DNA from: Comamonas koreensis
GTDB lineage: Bacteria > Pseudomonadota > Gammaproteobacteria > Burkholderiales > Burkholderiaceae_C
Assembly: GCF_021026195.1 (NCBI RefSeq)
Contig: NZ_JAJNCT010000005.1
Span: forward strand, 895,231 to 959,230
Direction: 5' to 3'
Length of the DNA stretch: 64,000 bases
Shown here: positions 1 through 9,380 of the stretch, in pieces
How the letters are laid out: each line of letters starts with the position of its first letter
Position numbering within the stretch: position 1 is the stretch's first letter
Position numbers and translations under genes: made by a program
The notes under the pieces: generated by a model
Told to the model about the DNA's origin: nothing
What the model saw: only the letters and a program-made list of their open reading frames with translations
The model's database searches: none

Positions 1-3000
1 ATCTCGGCCGCGCCCAGGCGGTAGGCGGGCTTGGACAGGTCCACCAGCGCGGTGGGCGCCACATACTCCTTGCCCTCGTACCAGAACGAGGTCCACCATT
101 CACGCGGCGACTTGAAGCCCCAGGTGAAGAAGCTGTACCAAGGCACTTCGCGCAGGCGGCCACGCAGCGCCATCACGCTGACGTAGACATTCGGGCCCCA
201 GCCCTCTTGCACCTTCAGGTTGACCGTGGGGTCATCGCCGCGCAGGGTGATCACCTGGCTGGACAGCACGCCTTCGCGCTCCACCGTCACCAGCGCCGTT
301 GCTTCGCGGAAGGGCATGCGCACCTGGAAGCGCGCGGTGTCGCCCACCTTGTAGGATTTCTTTTCCGGCAGCAGGTCCATGCGGTCGGTGTCTTCACCGC
401 CAAACCAGAGCTCGCCCTGCTTGGTCACCCAGACCGAGGTCGCGGCCTTGGAGCTGCGGTTCTTGTCATCGGTCGCCTCGGCGATCAGTTCGGTCTCGCC
501 GCCTTCGCTCAGCTGGGTGTCGCAGGCCAGCAGGCCCTTGGCATCGCTCTTGCCGCTGCAGACCACGCCCAGGTCCTTGTAGCTCTCATGGTTCTCGTAG
601 CTGTAGAAGCCGCCCACCATGCGCTTGCGCGTGGAGGTGACCACGCGCGCCACCGCGCGCACCTGCAGCTTGACGCCAGAAACCGGCTTGCCCGACGGCG
701 TCAGCGACAGCGCCTGGAAGCTCAGCTTCTTGTCGGTGGAGGCCCAGTTCTCGGCCTTGATGCCGGCGACCACCGAGGCGGGCCAGATCACGCTGTGGTT
801 GCTGATGGTCTGCACCTCGCCATTGGGGTCGGAGAAGCTCGCCTCCAGCAGCAGATCCTGCGGCGCCACGGAGCTGGGCACCTGCGCGATTTCGGCCTTG
901 CCCACGCCATTGGCATCCAGGGTCAGCGCCAGCTTGTCGGCAATCACGCGGCGGTCATTGCTGTAGTCTTCTCCGTCGTTGCCCGCGCCGGGCAGCTTGC
1001 GGCTCAGATAGGGCCGGCCGAACGAGAAGGTGTCGTAGTCCTCAAAGCTCACCGCATGCGACTGGATCGCGGCCGATACCTTGACGGCCTCCTTGGCCGC
1101 TGCGCCACCCGAGAGGTAGGACAGCTGCACCTGCGCACCGAGCTTGCCGGGTTGCACGATGGGGGCTGGCTGGTCCGGCGTCACACTGCCCTTGAACACC
1201 GGCAGGCGGTACTCTTCCACCCGGAACGAGCCGGTCTGCATCTCGGTCGAGCCCCACTTGCCCTTGCCGCCCTTGAGCGTGATGTTGTAGGTGCCCAGCT
1301 TGGCAGCCTTGGGGATCTTGAACTCCGACACGGCCGACAGGCCCTGGCCGGGACGCTGCCAGGTCAGCGGCAGCTCAAACTCGTCATTGCTGCCCAGATG
1401 GGTGATGACCACCTGGTCGGGCAACTGCTCCTTGCCGGGCAGGCCCAGGCCGCCCATCGTCTGGCTGCGGATCAGGTGCTTCATCGACACCGTCTCGCCA
1501 GCGCGCAACAGGCTGCGATCGAGCACGGTATGGGCGACCACATCCTGCACCGGGCTGCTGTCGGTCTCCAGGTTGAAGCGCCAGCTCTCGATGCCACGCT
1601 GCCAGTCGCTCCAGACAAAGGCCATGTCCTGCTTGCCATCGACCGTCGCGCGCGCGCTCACAAAGTAGGCCGAGCTGGTGTCGCTGTCAGCGCCACCCTC
1701 GCAGCGCACCTGCGCCTGGGTGTCGAGCTTGTCGAAGCGGGCCACGCCGTCCTTGTCGGTGGTGCCCTGCACCAGGGTCTTGCCGTCGCAGGTGGAGATG
1801 CGCACCTGGGCATTGGCCACCGGCTTGCCCTTGTCCAGGCTGGTCACCCAGGCCATCGCGTTTTCACGCCCCAGCTTGAAGTGCACGCCGAGGTTGGTCA
1901 CCAGCGCCGAGCTGCGCACATACATCACGCGGCGGGCGCTGTCGTAGTCGGTGTTGAGCAGTGCGTCGCCCAGCATCGGCGAGGCGATCTCGACCACATG
2001 GAAACCGGTCTCCAGCGGAATGCCCACCACCTCGAAGGGGCGCGGGTCCTTGCTGTCGGTCTTGGGCAGGGCCAGCTTCTTGCCGGCGGCCTGGCCTTCG
2101 AGCAGCGACAGCATGCGGGTTTCGACATAGTTCTTGTCGCCATCGGGCAGCACATTGGGCAGCGGGATCTTGCTGTCCTGCGCCGCCTGCTTGCGGCTGA
2201 TCTGCCAGTTGTCATAGCGCTGCAGCTTGCGGTACCAGCGGATGATGTCGGCATCGCTTTGCAGCTGCAGGGTCGAGACGGTGCCCTTGTCCTCGATCGA
2301 CAAGCCCTTGATCTGCAGGTCCTGCTCCACATTGCGCAGGGTCACCGGGAACATGGCCGGGCCCTTGTCGCCTTCGGCAAAGCGCTCCACCACGCCAAAG
2401 GGCGAGGCGGCAAACTTGGCCAGCGGCGGCATCAGGCCGCTTTCCACCTTCAGCGGGAACAGGTTGGCATTGGCCAGCGGCCGGTCGGATTCGTCCTTGA
2501 AGCCCTGGGGCAGCACGATGCGCATCGTCTCCTTCTCGCCGAAGGGTGGCGCAAACTGCAGGCGGTTGACCTCGCTGGCATCCCCGTCATCAGGGAAGCT
2601 GGCCTTGACCTTGCCCTTGGAGGTCTCCAGGAAAACGCCTTCCGCCAGCTTGCGGTCCACCGAGGCGCTGAAGAGCACATTGAGCGGGCGGATCGGCAGG
2701 CAGCCGGCCTGCGCATTGGCGCGCTCGCAGCTGAACTCGGCCGTGAAGGGCTGGCGCACCTGGTAGTCAAAGCGGCGCTCGCGCGTCTGCTTGACGCCGT
2801 TGTCCGTGCTCACCCCCGCGCCCACCACCAGGCTCATCTGCGCGCCCTCGGGCAACGCACGCTGGCACTGCAAGGCCACATGGCGGCGTGGCCGCTGCTG
2901 CAAGCTATCGCGGCCAAACTGGCTTTGCATGAAGTCATCCGACTCCGAGGCGCTGAGGACACGCACCGGAATGCGCTCCCCAATGCCCTTGACCGTGCAC

Positions 3001-3491
3001 CAGGTGCTGTTCTCTACGGTCGAGGTCACGACATCGGCATTGAACTGCAGGCCAAAGAACTGGCGGCTGTCCAGCGCCTGGTAGCTGCCAGGAACAATGC
3101 GGGTCACCGACGGGCCGCCGGTGCCAAAGCTGTACTTGGCAGCGCCCTTGACCGGCTCGCCAGCGGCATCCTTGAGGTTGGCGACCTTTTCGACCGTGCA
3201 GCGCACGCCTGGCGGCAGGTCATCGGCCAGGTCAAACACCCATTCACGGGGGCCTGTCCAGCGCCCCGTTCCCTGGCTCTGGGCCTGTTTGTTGTCGCAG
3301 TCCAGCTTGACTGGCGCGGCCGCGCGCAGATCGCCCATTGGCACCACGGCCGCATCGAACTTGACCACGATTTGCCGGACCCGGGCCACCTCGCCCTGCG
3401 GTGACACCGATGTGATGCTTGTGGCATGGGCCGACAGGCCCAGCGCAGCCCAGCCGGCGCCCGCCAGCCAGCGTTGTAATGTTGTATTCAC
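1..3491 (-). CDS. Alpha-2-macroglobulin family protein (partial, 3' end outside window)
   Basis: About 1163 N-terminal codons are visible; the gene runs off the left edge. Bacterial alpha-2-macroglobulins are very large periplasmic or membrane-tethered proteins thought to trap proteases, often encoded beside the peptidoglycan glycosyltransferase gene pbpC. Translation begins at a GTG preceded by GGGGAGAG. Residues 1-23 look like a Sec signal peptide ending in AHA, with no lipobox cysteine, so this is probably soluble rather than a lipoprotein. The body shows the repeated beta-rich MG segments of the family, for example a stretch with 'FVWSDWQRGIESWRFNLE' near residue 630. The thioester region, if present, would lie outside the window, so YfhM type (CxEQ) and YfaS type (no thioester) cannot be told apart. 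The long antisense frame across it is a GC-bias shadow. Confidence 0.88.
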   Translation of the reverse strand, partial: MNTTLQRWLAGAGWAALGLSAHATSITSVSPQGEVARVRQIVVKFDAAVVPMGDLRAAAPVKLDCDNKQAQSQGTGRWTGPREWVFDLADDLPPGVRCTVEKVANLKDAAGEPVKGAAKYSFGTGGPSVTRIVPGSYQALDSRQFFGLQFNADVVTSTVENSTWCTVKGIGERIPVRVLSASESDDFMQSQFGRDSLQQRPRRHVALQCQRALPEGAQMSLVVGAGVSTDNGVKQTRERRFDYQVRQPFTAEFSCERANAQAGCLPIRPLNVLFSASVDRKLAEGVFLETSKGKVKASFPDDGDASEVNRLQFAPPFGEKETMRIVLPQGFKDESDRPLANANLFPLKVESGLMPPLAKFAASPFGVVERFAEGDKGPAMFPVTLRNVEQDLQIKGLSIEDKGTVSTLQLQSDADIIRWYRKLQRYDNWQISRKQAAQDSKIPLPNVLPDGDKNYVETRMLSLLEGQAAGKKLALPKTDSKDPRPFEVVGIPLETGFHVVEIASPMLGDALLNTDYDSARRVMYVRSSALVTNLGVHFKLGRENAMAWVTSLDKGKPVANAQVRISTCDGKTLVQGTTDKDGVARFDKLDTQAQVRCEGGADSDTSSAYFVSARATVDGKQDMAFVWSDWQRGIESWRFNLETDSSPVQDVVAHTVLDRSLLRAGETVSMKHLIRSQTMGGLGLPGKEQLPDQVVITHLGSNDEFELPLTWQRPGQGLSAVSEFKIPKAAKLGTYNITLKGGKGKWGSTEMQTGSFRVEEYRLPVFKGSVTPDQPAPIVQPGKLGAQVQLSYLSGGAAAKEAVKVSAAIQSHAVSFEDYDTFSFGRPYLSRKLPGAGNDGEDYSNDRRVIADKLALTLDANGVGKAEIAQVPSSVAPQDLLLEASFSDPNGEVQTISNHSVIWPASVVAGIKAENWASTDKKLSFQALSLTPSGKPVSGVKLQVRAVARVVTSTRKRMVGGFYSYENHESYKDLGVVCSGKSDAKGLLACDTQLSEGGETELIAEATDDKNRSSKAATSVWVTKQGELWFGGEDTDRMDLLPEKKSYKVGDTARFQVRMPFREATALVTVEREGVLSSQVITLRGDDPTVNLKVQEGWGPNVYVSVMALRGRLREVPWYSFFTWGFKSPREWWTSFWYEGKEYVAPTALVDLSKPAYRLGAAE

Positions 3492-3666
3492 GGAGCTCTC
3501 CCCTAGGATGGTGAGAGCGTACCAAAATTAGCCTGCGCCAGTGTTGGCTGGCCGCCCAGGGCAGCCAGGTGTTTCATTTGGCAACAAGAAGATGCTATTT
3601 ATTAGGCTAATAGCTTGCCGGGGCTCTGCCGATGGATGCCTTGCTGCCCAGCAGCGCCAGCGAAGG

Positions 3667-4653
3667 TCACTGGGGCTGGAAGCCGCTGTCGCGGATGATG
3701 CGGGCCCAGACGGCCGAATAGGCGCGCTCGCGTGCCAGCAGCTGCTCGGGCGTCATATAGCCTACGCTCAACCCCATGCCCACCAGCTGCTCCTGCACAT
3801 CGGGGGCGGCCACGGCCTTGGCAACCGCCTGCGATACAGCCTGCACCATATCGGGGGGCGTGCCTGCCGCAGCATACATGCCGTAATAAGGCATGTCTTC
3901 CAGGCCCGGCAGGCCCAGTTCGCTGAAGGTGGGCACATCGGGCAAGGCCTGCTGGCGCTTGCCGCCCAGCACGGCCAGCACGCGGACCTTGCCGGCCTTG
4001 TGGCTTTCGATGAAATCCTGCACCGAGCCAATGCCGGCAGGGATCTGGTTGCCCATCATGTCGGCCAGCATCGGCGCGCTGCCCCGGTAGGGCACGGACA
4101 CCAGGTCGGTCTTGAAGCGCTGGTTCAGCACCCGCACCAGGAACTCCGGCGTGGATGCTGGCGCTGGAATGCCCACCGCACTCTTGCCGCCCTGCTTTTT
4201 GAGCCACTGCAGATAGGCCTCAAACGTGCGCACGCCCAGGCCGTCGGAGACCGCAATCGCATTGACAAAGCTGGCAAAACCGGCCACCGGCACAAAGTCC
4301 GCATGCGGGTCAAACCCCGGGTTCTTGACGACCTGGGGCAGGATGGAGATGGTGTGGTCGTGGGTGACGAAGAAGGTGGCGCCATCCGCAGGCGAGGCCT
4401 TGAGGATCTGGGCCGCAATCTGGCCGCCCGCGCCGGGCTTGTTCTCCACCACCACCGAGGTGCCCAGGCTGTCCTTCATCTTCTCGGCCAGCAGGCGCGC
4501 GATCACATCGGTGCCGCCGCCCGGTGGAAAGCCCACCAGCAGCCGCACCGGCTTGCCCTTGTTGTAGCCCGCCGCCCAGCAGGGGCTGGCCAGCCACCCG
4601 GCCGCAGCAGCGGCCAGCAGTTGTTGGGAGAAATGGCGGCGGCGCAAGGACAT
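3667..4653 (-). CDS. Bug/TctC-family tripartite tricarboxylate transporter substrate-binding protein
   Basis: 328 aa, normal for Bug receptors. Residues 1-27 form an export signal (RRRHFSQQLL core, ending PCWA) that could be Sec or Tat. The mature protein starts with the family hallmark 'LLVGFPPGGGTDVIARLLA' and 'VENKPGAGG', followed by the two-lobed periplasmic-binding fold. Bug proteins capture small organic acids in the periplasm and are greatly expanded in Comamonadaceae; most are orphans with no adjacent TctA/TctB. This one is also orphan: it lies 42 bp downstream of argH on the same strand and may be co-transcribed with it. The ligand cannot be inferred. The window's tctBA genes lie about 51 kb away. 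Confidence 0.93.
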   Translation of the reverse strand: MSLRRRHFSQQLLAAAAAGWLASPCWAAGYNKGKPVRLLVGFPPGGGTDVIARLLAEKMKDSLGTSVVVENKPGAGGQIAAQILKASPADGATFFVTHDHTISILPQVVKNPGFDPHADFVPVAGFASFVNAIAVSDGLGVRTFEAYLQWLKKQGGKSAVGIPAPASTPEFLVRVLNQRFKTDLVSVPYRGSAPMLADMMGNQIPAGIGSVQDFIESHKAGKVRVLAVLGGKRQQALPDVPTFSELGLPGLEDMPYYGMYAAAGTPPDMVQAVSQAVAKAVAAPDVQEQLVGMGLSVGYMTPEQLLARERAYSAVWARIIRDSGFQPQ

Positions 4654-4695
4654 GCTGGGCTTTCAGGAATCGAAGAAGAACCGTTAAAGCAAGGC

Positions 4696-6153
4696 TTATG
4701 CCAGACGTGTGCGGTGCTTAGCCAGCTGCGTGCGCACCTGGGCAGGCGCCGTGCCACCCAGCGTATTGCGGGCGTTCAGCGAGCCTTCCAGGCTCAGCGC
4801 CTCGAAGACATTGGCTTCGATGTTGGGGTTGAAGGCCTGCAGCTCGGCCAGCGGCAGCTCGGTCAGGTCCACGCCCTTTTGCGAGGCGAGCTTGACGGCA
4901 TGGGCCACGGTCTCGTGGGCATCGCGGAAAGGCAGGCCCTTCTTGACCAGGTAATCGGCCAGGTCGGTGGCGGTGGCATAGCCCTTGAGCGCAGCGGCAC
5001 GCATGTTGTCGGCGTTGACGGTGATGCCGCCCTCCTTGGCGCCGGTCGCAGGGTTCACCTGGCCGCCGATCATCTCGGCAAAGATGCGCAAGGTGTCCTT
5101 CAAGGTGTCGACGGTGTCGAACAGCGGCTCCTTGTCTTCCTGGTTGTCCTTGTTGTAGGCCAGCGGCTGGCCTTTCATCAAGGTGATCAGGCCCATCAGG
5201 TGGCCGACCACGCGGCCGGTCTTGCCCCGTGCCAGCTCGGGCACATCGGGGTTCTTCTTCTGCGGCATGATCGACGAGCCGGTGGTGAAGCGGTCGGCAA
5301 TGCGCACAAAGCCGAAGTTCTGGCTCATCCAGATGATCAGTTCCTCGGACAGGCGGCTGATGTGCACCATGCACAGCGACGCCGCAGCGGTGAATTCAAT
5401 CGCGAAGTCACGGTCGCTGACGCCGTCCAGCGAGTTCTGGGACACGCCTTCCATGCCCAGCGTGCGGGCCACGCGCTCGCGGTCCAGCGGGTAGGTGGTG
5501 CCGGCCAGCGCGGCGCTGCCCAGCGGCAGCACATTGACGCGCTTGCGCACGTCCAGCATGCGCTCGGCATCGCGCTTGAACATTTCCACATAGGCCAGCA
5601 GGTGGTGGGCAAAGCTCACCGGCTGGGCCACTTGCAGGTGGGTAAAGCCGGGCAGGATCACGTCGACGTTCTTTTCGGCCACTTCCACCAGCGACAGCTG
5701 CAGCTCGCCCAGCAGGCCTTCGATCAGGTCGATCTCGCCGCGCAGCCACAGGCGCACATCGGTGGCGACCTGGTCATTGCGGCTGCGGCCGGTGTGCAGG
5801 CGCTTGCCGGCATCGCCCACCAGCTGGGTCAGGCGCGCTTCGATGTTCAGGTGCACGTCTTCCAGGTCCAGCTTCCACTCAAAGCTGCCCGCTTCGATCT
5901 CCGAGGTGATCTGTGCCATGCCCTGCTCGATGGAGGCCAGGTCCTGCTCGCCAATGATCTTCTGGGCACACAGCATTTGTGCGTGGGCCAGGCTGCCCTG
6001 GATGTCGGCCTGCCACAGGCGCTTGTCGAAAAACACACTGGAGGTATAGCGCTTGACCAGATCGCTCATGGGTTCGGAGAACAGCGCCGACCAGGCTTCG
6101 GACTTGGAATCGAGCTGGTTGTGCGAAGGAGACGAAGCGTGTGGTGTAGACAT
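4696..6153 (-). CDS. argH: Argininosuccinate lyase
   Basis: 485 aa. It cleaves argininosuccinate to arginine and fumarate, the last step of arginine biosynthesis, in the cytosol. The fumarase/aspartase superfamily is shown by '[17 protein letters not shown]' and the signature loop '[15 protein letters not shown]'. I place the start at the ATG giving MSTPHASS. The frame stays open 46 codons further upstream, but that extension runs into the divergent promoter region and has no family counterpart. The N-terminal 20 residues are slightly longer than usual. The gene is divergent from the AlgZ-like kinase with 122 bp between starts, and argH next to algZR is an arrangement also known in Pseudomonas. 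Confidence 0.96.
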   Translation of the reverse strand: MSTPHASSPSHNQLDSKSEAWSALFSEPMSDLVKRYTSSVFFDKRLWQADIQGSLAHAQMLCAQKIIGEQDLASIEQGMAQITSEIEAGSFEWKLDLEDVHLNIEARLTQLVGDAGKRLHTGRSRNDQVATDVRLWLRGEIDLIEGLLGELQLSLVEVAEKNVDVILPGFTHLQVAQPVSFAHHLLAYVEMFKRDAERMLDVRKRVNVLPLGSAALAGTTYPLDRERVARTLGMEGVSQNSLDGVSDRDFAIEFTAAASLCMVHISRLSEELIIWMSQNFGFVRIADRFTTGSSIMPQKKNPDVPELARGKTGRVVGHLMGLITLMKGQPLAYNKDNQEDKEPLFDTVDTLKDTLRIFAEMIGGQVNPATGAKEGGITVNADNMRAAALKGYATATDLADYLVKKGLPFRDAHETVAHAVKLASQKGVDLTELPLAELQAFNPNIEANVFEALSLEGSLNARNTLGGTAPAQVRTQLAKHRTRLA

Positions 6154-6275
6154 GAAGGTCGCAGTATTCGGGTTAAGCTGCCAGTTGCGCTGCGGAAACA
6201 CAGCCTCCGGTGCTGTGCCTGTGGCCCGCCGAAGCCCTGGGCGAAAAACCAGGATTTTATCGACCCTGCACGACC

Positions 6276-7310
6276 ATGCCAGCAACATCAACTAATCCAG
6301 CCCCGCGCGAAGCCATCGTCGGCACGGCCTATGTGTTTGATGCCTGCACCGCCAGTGTGATCGGCCGCACCGTGGCCCTGGTCGAGACTGTGGTGGCGAT
6401 CGCCGCGGCCTTTGGCACCAGCGGCTTGGCCGATTGGTTCTTTCAGCTGGCACTGCTCACCGCCGTGGTGCTGCCGGCCAGCCTGCTGTGGCTGGTGCTG
6501 GCCTGCCAGCAGAAAAAGCTGCTGCAGCGCTGCAGCACGCGCCTGCAGTACCTGGCCGGCGCCGCGCTGGGCGTGGCCTGCGGGCTGCTGGCGGCCATGC
6601 TCTACCAATGGGCCACCTTGTCCGCACAAACCGCCTGGCTGGCCAGCGCTGCGGCGGGCGGCTTTTTGGCGGCGATGGTGGTGGTGGGCCTGCAATGGCG
6701 GGCCCAGGCCCGCACGCCAGCGGCCACCACCGCGCGCCTGGCCGAGCTGCAGGCGCGCATCCGCCCGCATTTCCTCTTCAATGCGCTCAACAGCGCCATT
6801 GCGCTGGTGCAGGACCACCCGCACAAGGCCGAGGCCATGCTGGAGGACCTGAGCGACCTGTTCCGCCATGCGCTGACCGAAAAACGCGAGGCCTCGACCC
6901 TGGCCGAAGAGGTGATGCTGGCGCGCCGCTACCTGTCGATCGAGCAGATCCGCTTTGAAGACCGCATGGCCGTGCGCTGGAACCTGGACTCGCGCGCCGA
7001 TGACGCCACCGTGCCGCCGCTGTTTCTGCAGCCGCTGGTGGAGAACGCCGTCAAGCATGGCATCGAGCCCAGCCACGGCCATGGCCGCATCAGCATTGCC
7101 ACGCGCCGCAGGGGCAATATGGTGCAGATCCAGATCATCAACACCACGCCACGCCCCTTCAGCGCCCCGCAGCCCGAGCGGCGTGCCGGCACCGGCACGG
7201 CCATCCTGAATGTGAAAAAGCGCCTGCGCCTGCTCTATGACCTGGAGTACGACTTCAAGGCCACGAGCAAGGACGGCATCTACATGGTGCGCATCAGCAT
7301 CCCCGCTTGA
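6276..7310 (+). CDS. LytS/AlgZ-type sensor histidine kinase
   Basis: 344 aa inner-membrane kinase. The N-terminal third has about four hydrophobic helices (roughly residues 20-145) and no obvious periplasmic sensor domain. The His_kinase domain (PF06580 type) carries the H-box '[16 protein letters not shown]', followed by an ATPase domain with the N-box '[14 protein letters not shown]' and a glycine-rich '[13 protein letters not shown]'. This kinase class pairs with LytTR response regulators, and exactly such a gene follows 65 bp downstream. I chose the ATG giving MPATSTNP; the frame is open 22 codons upstream but overlaps the argH promoter side. In Pseudomonas the homologous pair controls alginate and type IV pilus genes; the targets here are unknown. 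Confidence 0.9.
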   Translation: MPATSTNPAPREAIVGTAYVFDACTASVIGRTVALVETVVAIAAAFGTSGLADWFFQLALLTAVVLPASLLWLVLACQQKKLLQRCSTRLQYLAGAALGVACGLLAAMLYQWATLSAQTAWLASAAAGGFLAAMVVVGLQWRAQARTPAATTARLAELQARIRPHFLFNALNSAIALVQDHPHKAEAMLEDLSDLFRHALTEKREASTLAEEVMLARRYLSIEQIRFEDRMAVRWNLDSRADDATVPPLFLQPLVENAVKHGIEPSHGHGRISIATRRRGNMVQIQIINTTPRPFSAPQPERRAGTGTAILNVKKRLRLLYDLEYDFKATSKDGIYMVRISIPA

Positions 7311-7375
7311 GCGGGCGCAAATACACGACGGCCGGTGTTGGCAGCCAGGCCCGGCCTCCGCTAGCATAGGCGCCC

Positions 7376-8164
7376 ATGCGAGTATTGATTGTGGATGATG
7401 AAGCCCTGGCCCGCAGCCGGCTGCGGCGCTTGTTGGTCGAGATGACGCCAGCGCCAACCGCCGTGCAGGAGGCCGCCAATGCGCCCGAGGCGCTGCAGGC
7501 GCTGGCCAGCGCCGCCGCTTTGGGCCAGGCCTTTGATGTGCTGCTGCTGGACATCCACATGCCGGGCCTCAGCGGCATGGAGCTGGCGCGCCAGCTGCAG
7601 CAGCAGCCCCCTGCCCCTGCGGTGGTCTTTGTCACCGCCCACCCCGAGCATGCGCTGAGCGCCTTCGAGGTCAATGCCGCCGACTACCTGACCAAGCCGG
7701 TGCGGCGCGAGCGCCTGGCAGCCGCACTGCACAAGGTGGCCCTGGTTGCCCAGGCCCATGCGCTGCGCCAGGCCCCTGCCCAGCCCGAGCCCGATCTGGA
7801 CGCCGACACCCTGCTGATCACCGACCGGGGCCGTACCGAACGGGTGCGCCTGGCCGATGTGCTGTACTTCAAATCCGAGCTGAAATATGTGACCGTGCGC
7901 ACCGCCACCCATGAGTACCTGTGGTCAGGCAGCCTCAATGATCTGGAAACGCGCTTTGCCAAACGCTATCTGCGCGTGCACCGCAATGCGCTGGTCGCGC
8001 CTTCGGCCATCCGCTGTCTGGAAAAAGCCTGTGATGTGGACGACAGCGATGGCTGGCAGCTGCGCCTGTTTGGCATTGCGGATGTGCTGCTGGTCTCGCG
8101 GCGCCAGCTGCCGGTGGTGCGGGCCTTGCTGGCCAACAAGGGCAGTGGCCTGCGCGCAGGCTGA
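7376..8164 (+). CDS. LytTR-family response regulator (AlgR-like)
   Basis: 262 aa. Residues 1-125 form a receiver domain: acidic pair in 'VLIVDDEALARSRLRRLL', phospho-acceptor Asp in 'DVLLLDIHMPGLSGMELA', and the conserved Lys in 'YLTKPVRRERL'. The C-terminal half (about 145-250) is a LytTR DNA-binding domain with 'YFKSELKYVTVRT' and 'RYLRVHRNALV', which places a beta-sheet fold into the DNA major groove. It is the partner of the upstream kinase. The gene is convergent with the ZIP transporter, with 22 bp between stop codons. In many proteobacteria hemC follows algR; it does not here. Confidence 0.92.
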   Translation: MRVLIVDDEALARSRLRRLLVEMTPAPTAVQEAANAPEALQALASAAALGQAFDVLLLDIHMPGLSGMELARQLQQQPPAPAVVFVTAHPEHALSAFEVNAADYLTKPVRRERLAAALHKVALVAQAHALRQAPAQPEPDLDADTLLITDRGRTERVRLADVLYFKSELKYVTVRTATHEYLWSGSLNDLETRFAKRYLRVHRNALVAPSAIRCLEKACDVDDSDGWQLRLFGIADVLLVSRRQLPVVRALLANKGSGLRAG

Positions 8165-8186
8165 CAGCTACGCTTTCGCTTCTGCC

Positions 8187-9143
8187 TCAGTGCTTGTGAC
8201 CGTCGTGGTCACCATGCGCGTCCTGCGTGCCATGGGCCTCATGCTGCTCGGCCAGGCCGTGTGCATGGCCATGGTGGTCATGGTCGCCATGCGCCCAGGT
8301 GCTGACAGCACTCACCACCACCATGCCGATGGCCAGCCAGACCACCTGCTGCACCGTCTGCTTGGCCGTCAGCTGGCGCTGCAGCTGCGGGATCAGATCG
8401 GCCAACGCCACATAGATGAAGCTGCTCGATGCAATGGCCAGGAAGTACGGCAGAAAATCGGCCAGTGAGCTGACCAGGAAATAGCCGACCACGCCGCCCA
8501 GCGCCGTCACCGCACCAGCCAGCGACAGCTTGAGCAAGGCGACCTTGCTCTGGCTGCGGCCGCCATTGCCCGACAGCACGACCAGGTCGCCCATATGGTG
8601 GGGTACCTCATGGGCCAGCACCGAGATGGCCGCCACAATGCCCAGCCACATATCGGCCATGAAGGCCGACGCAATCAGGATGCCGTCGCCAAAGCAGTGC
8701 ACGCTGTCACCGGTCAGCAGCGACCAGCCGCCTGCGCTGTGGTTGTGTGTGTGGCCATGGTGGTGGTGCGCATGGCCATGCTGGCCATCGGCGTGCTCGG
8801 CATCTGCATGCTCGCCATGGGCATGGCCGCGCTCTTCGGGCAGTGCATGGCGGTGCTCATGGCCGTGGTGCCACAGCTCGGCCTTGTCCAGCAAGAAGAA
8901 AAAAACCAGACCCAGCAGCAGCACCACAAACAGCGCCTTGGGGTTGATCTGGCTCTCGAAAGCCTCGGGCAGCAAATGCACAAAGGCGGTGGCGAGCAAG
9001 GCGCCTGCGGCCAGGCTCAGCAGGTGCTGGGCACCAAAGCGGCTGCCTTGGCTGCCAATGCCCGTGCGCATCAGCGCTGCGGCCACCCACACGCTGCCCA
9101 AACCGGCAGCAAGGGTCGCCAGCACGATTGCGATCAAAGTCAT
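8187..9143 (-). CDS. ZIP-family divalent metal transporter, histidine-rich
   Basis: 318 aa starting at MTLIAIVLATLAAG. The frame is open further upstream, but that part is Cys/Trp-rich and unlike the family. ZIP proteins (eight helices) import Zn2+ and related ions across the inner membrane. The family core is visible as 'LAHEVPHHMGDLVVL' and 'DSVHCFGDGILIASAF', the metal-binding helices 4 and 5. Between helices 3 and 4 lies a loop of about 45 residues very rich in His (HGHEHRHALPEERGHAHGEH and more), and the C-terminus is a second His/Asp-rich tail. Such loops bind or sense zinc. A perfect 6-3-6 palindrome lies about 130 bp upstream and may be its operator. Confidence 0.92.
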   Translation of the reverse strand: MTLIAIVLATLAAGLGSVWVAAALMRTGIGSQGSRFGAQHLLSLAAGALLATAFVHLLPEAFESQINPKALFVVLLLGLVFFFLLDKAELWHHGHEHRHALPEERGHAHGEHADAEHADGQHGHAHHHHGHTHNHSAGGWSLLTGDSVHCFGDGILIASAFMADMWLGIVAAISVLAHEVPHHMGDLVVLSGNGGRSQSKVALLKLSLAGAVTALGGVVGYFLVSSLADFLPYFLAIASSSFIYVALADLIPQLQRQLTAKQTVQQVVWLAIGMVVVSAVSTWAHGDHDHHGHAHGLAEQHEAHGTQDAHGDHDGHKH

Positions 9144-9268
9144 GAAACCATCCTTCAGCGGGGCCGGCTCAACAAAAAACGCCGTCCATCCGGTGCCGCA
9201 ACCACGCGCCAGCGCAGCCACCGGGCACCCGTGCCCCATCCAACATGCCGCGCATGGTAGCACTTTGT

Positions 9269-9283
9269 TGCAACGCAGTTGCA
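9269..9283. promoter_or_regulatory. Palindrome TGCAAC-gca-GTTGCA, candidate metalloregulator operator
   Basis: Perfect 6-3-6 inverted repeat in the 237 bp gap between the polA stop and the ZIP transporter start, about 126 bp upstream of the ZIP ATG. Its size and symmetry fit a dimeric Fur/Zur or MerR-type regulator. Assignment to zinc control rests only on the neighbouring gene. A weak bulged hairpin (9288-9307, CCGCCC/GGGCGG arms) follows and may end polA transcription. Confidence 0.35.
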
Positions 9284-9380
9284 TTAACCGCCCCAAATCC
9301 TGGGCGGATGCCAGGGCTTGGAGCGGTCCATCTGGAACCTCAGCGACTGCCTATGTCAGGCAGCGCTGCGGGCATCAGCC

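Noticed and set aside
207-3404. 1065-codon open frame on the plus strand
   Set aside because: It is antisense to the alpha-2-macroglobulin gene, which shows clear family sequence. The His/Leu/Ala-rich composition is typical of a GC-bias shadow.
3541-6360. 939-codon open frame on the plus strand
   Set aside because: Antisense to the Bug protein and argH genes; low-complexity and without family features.
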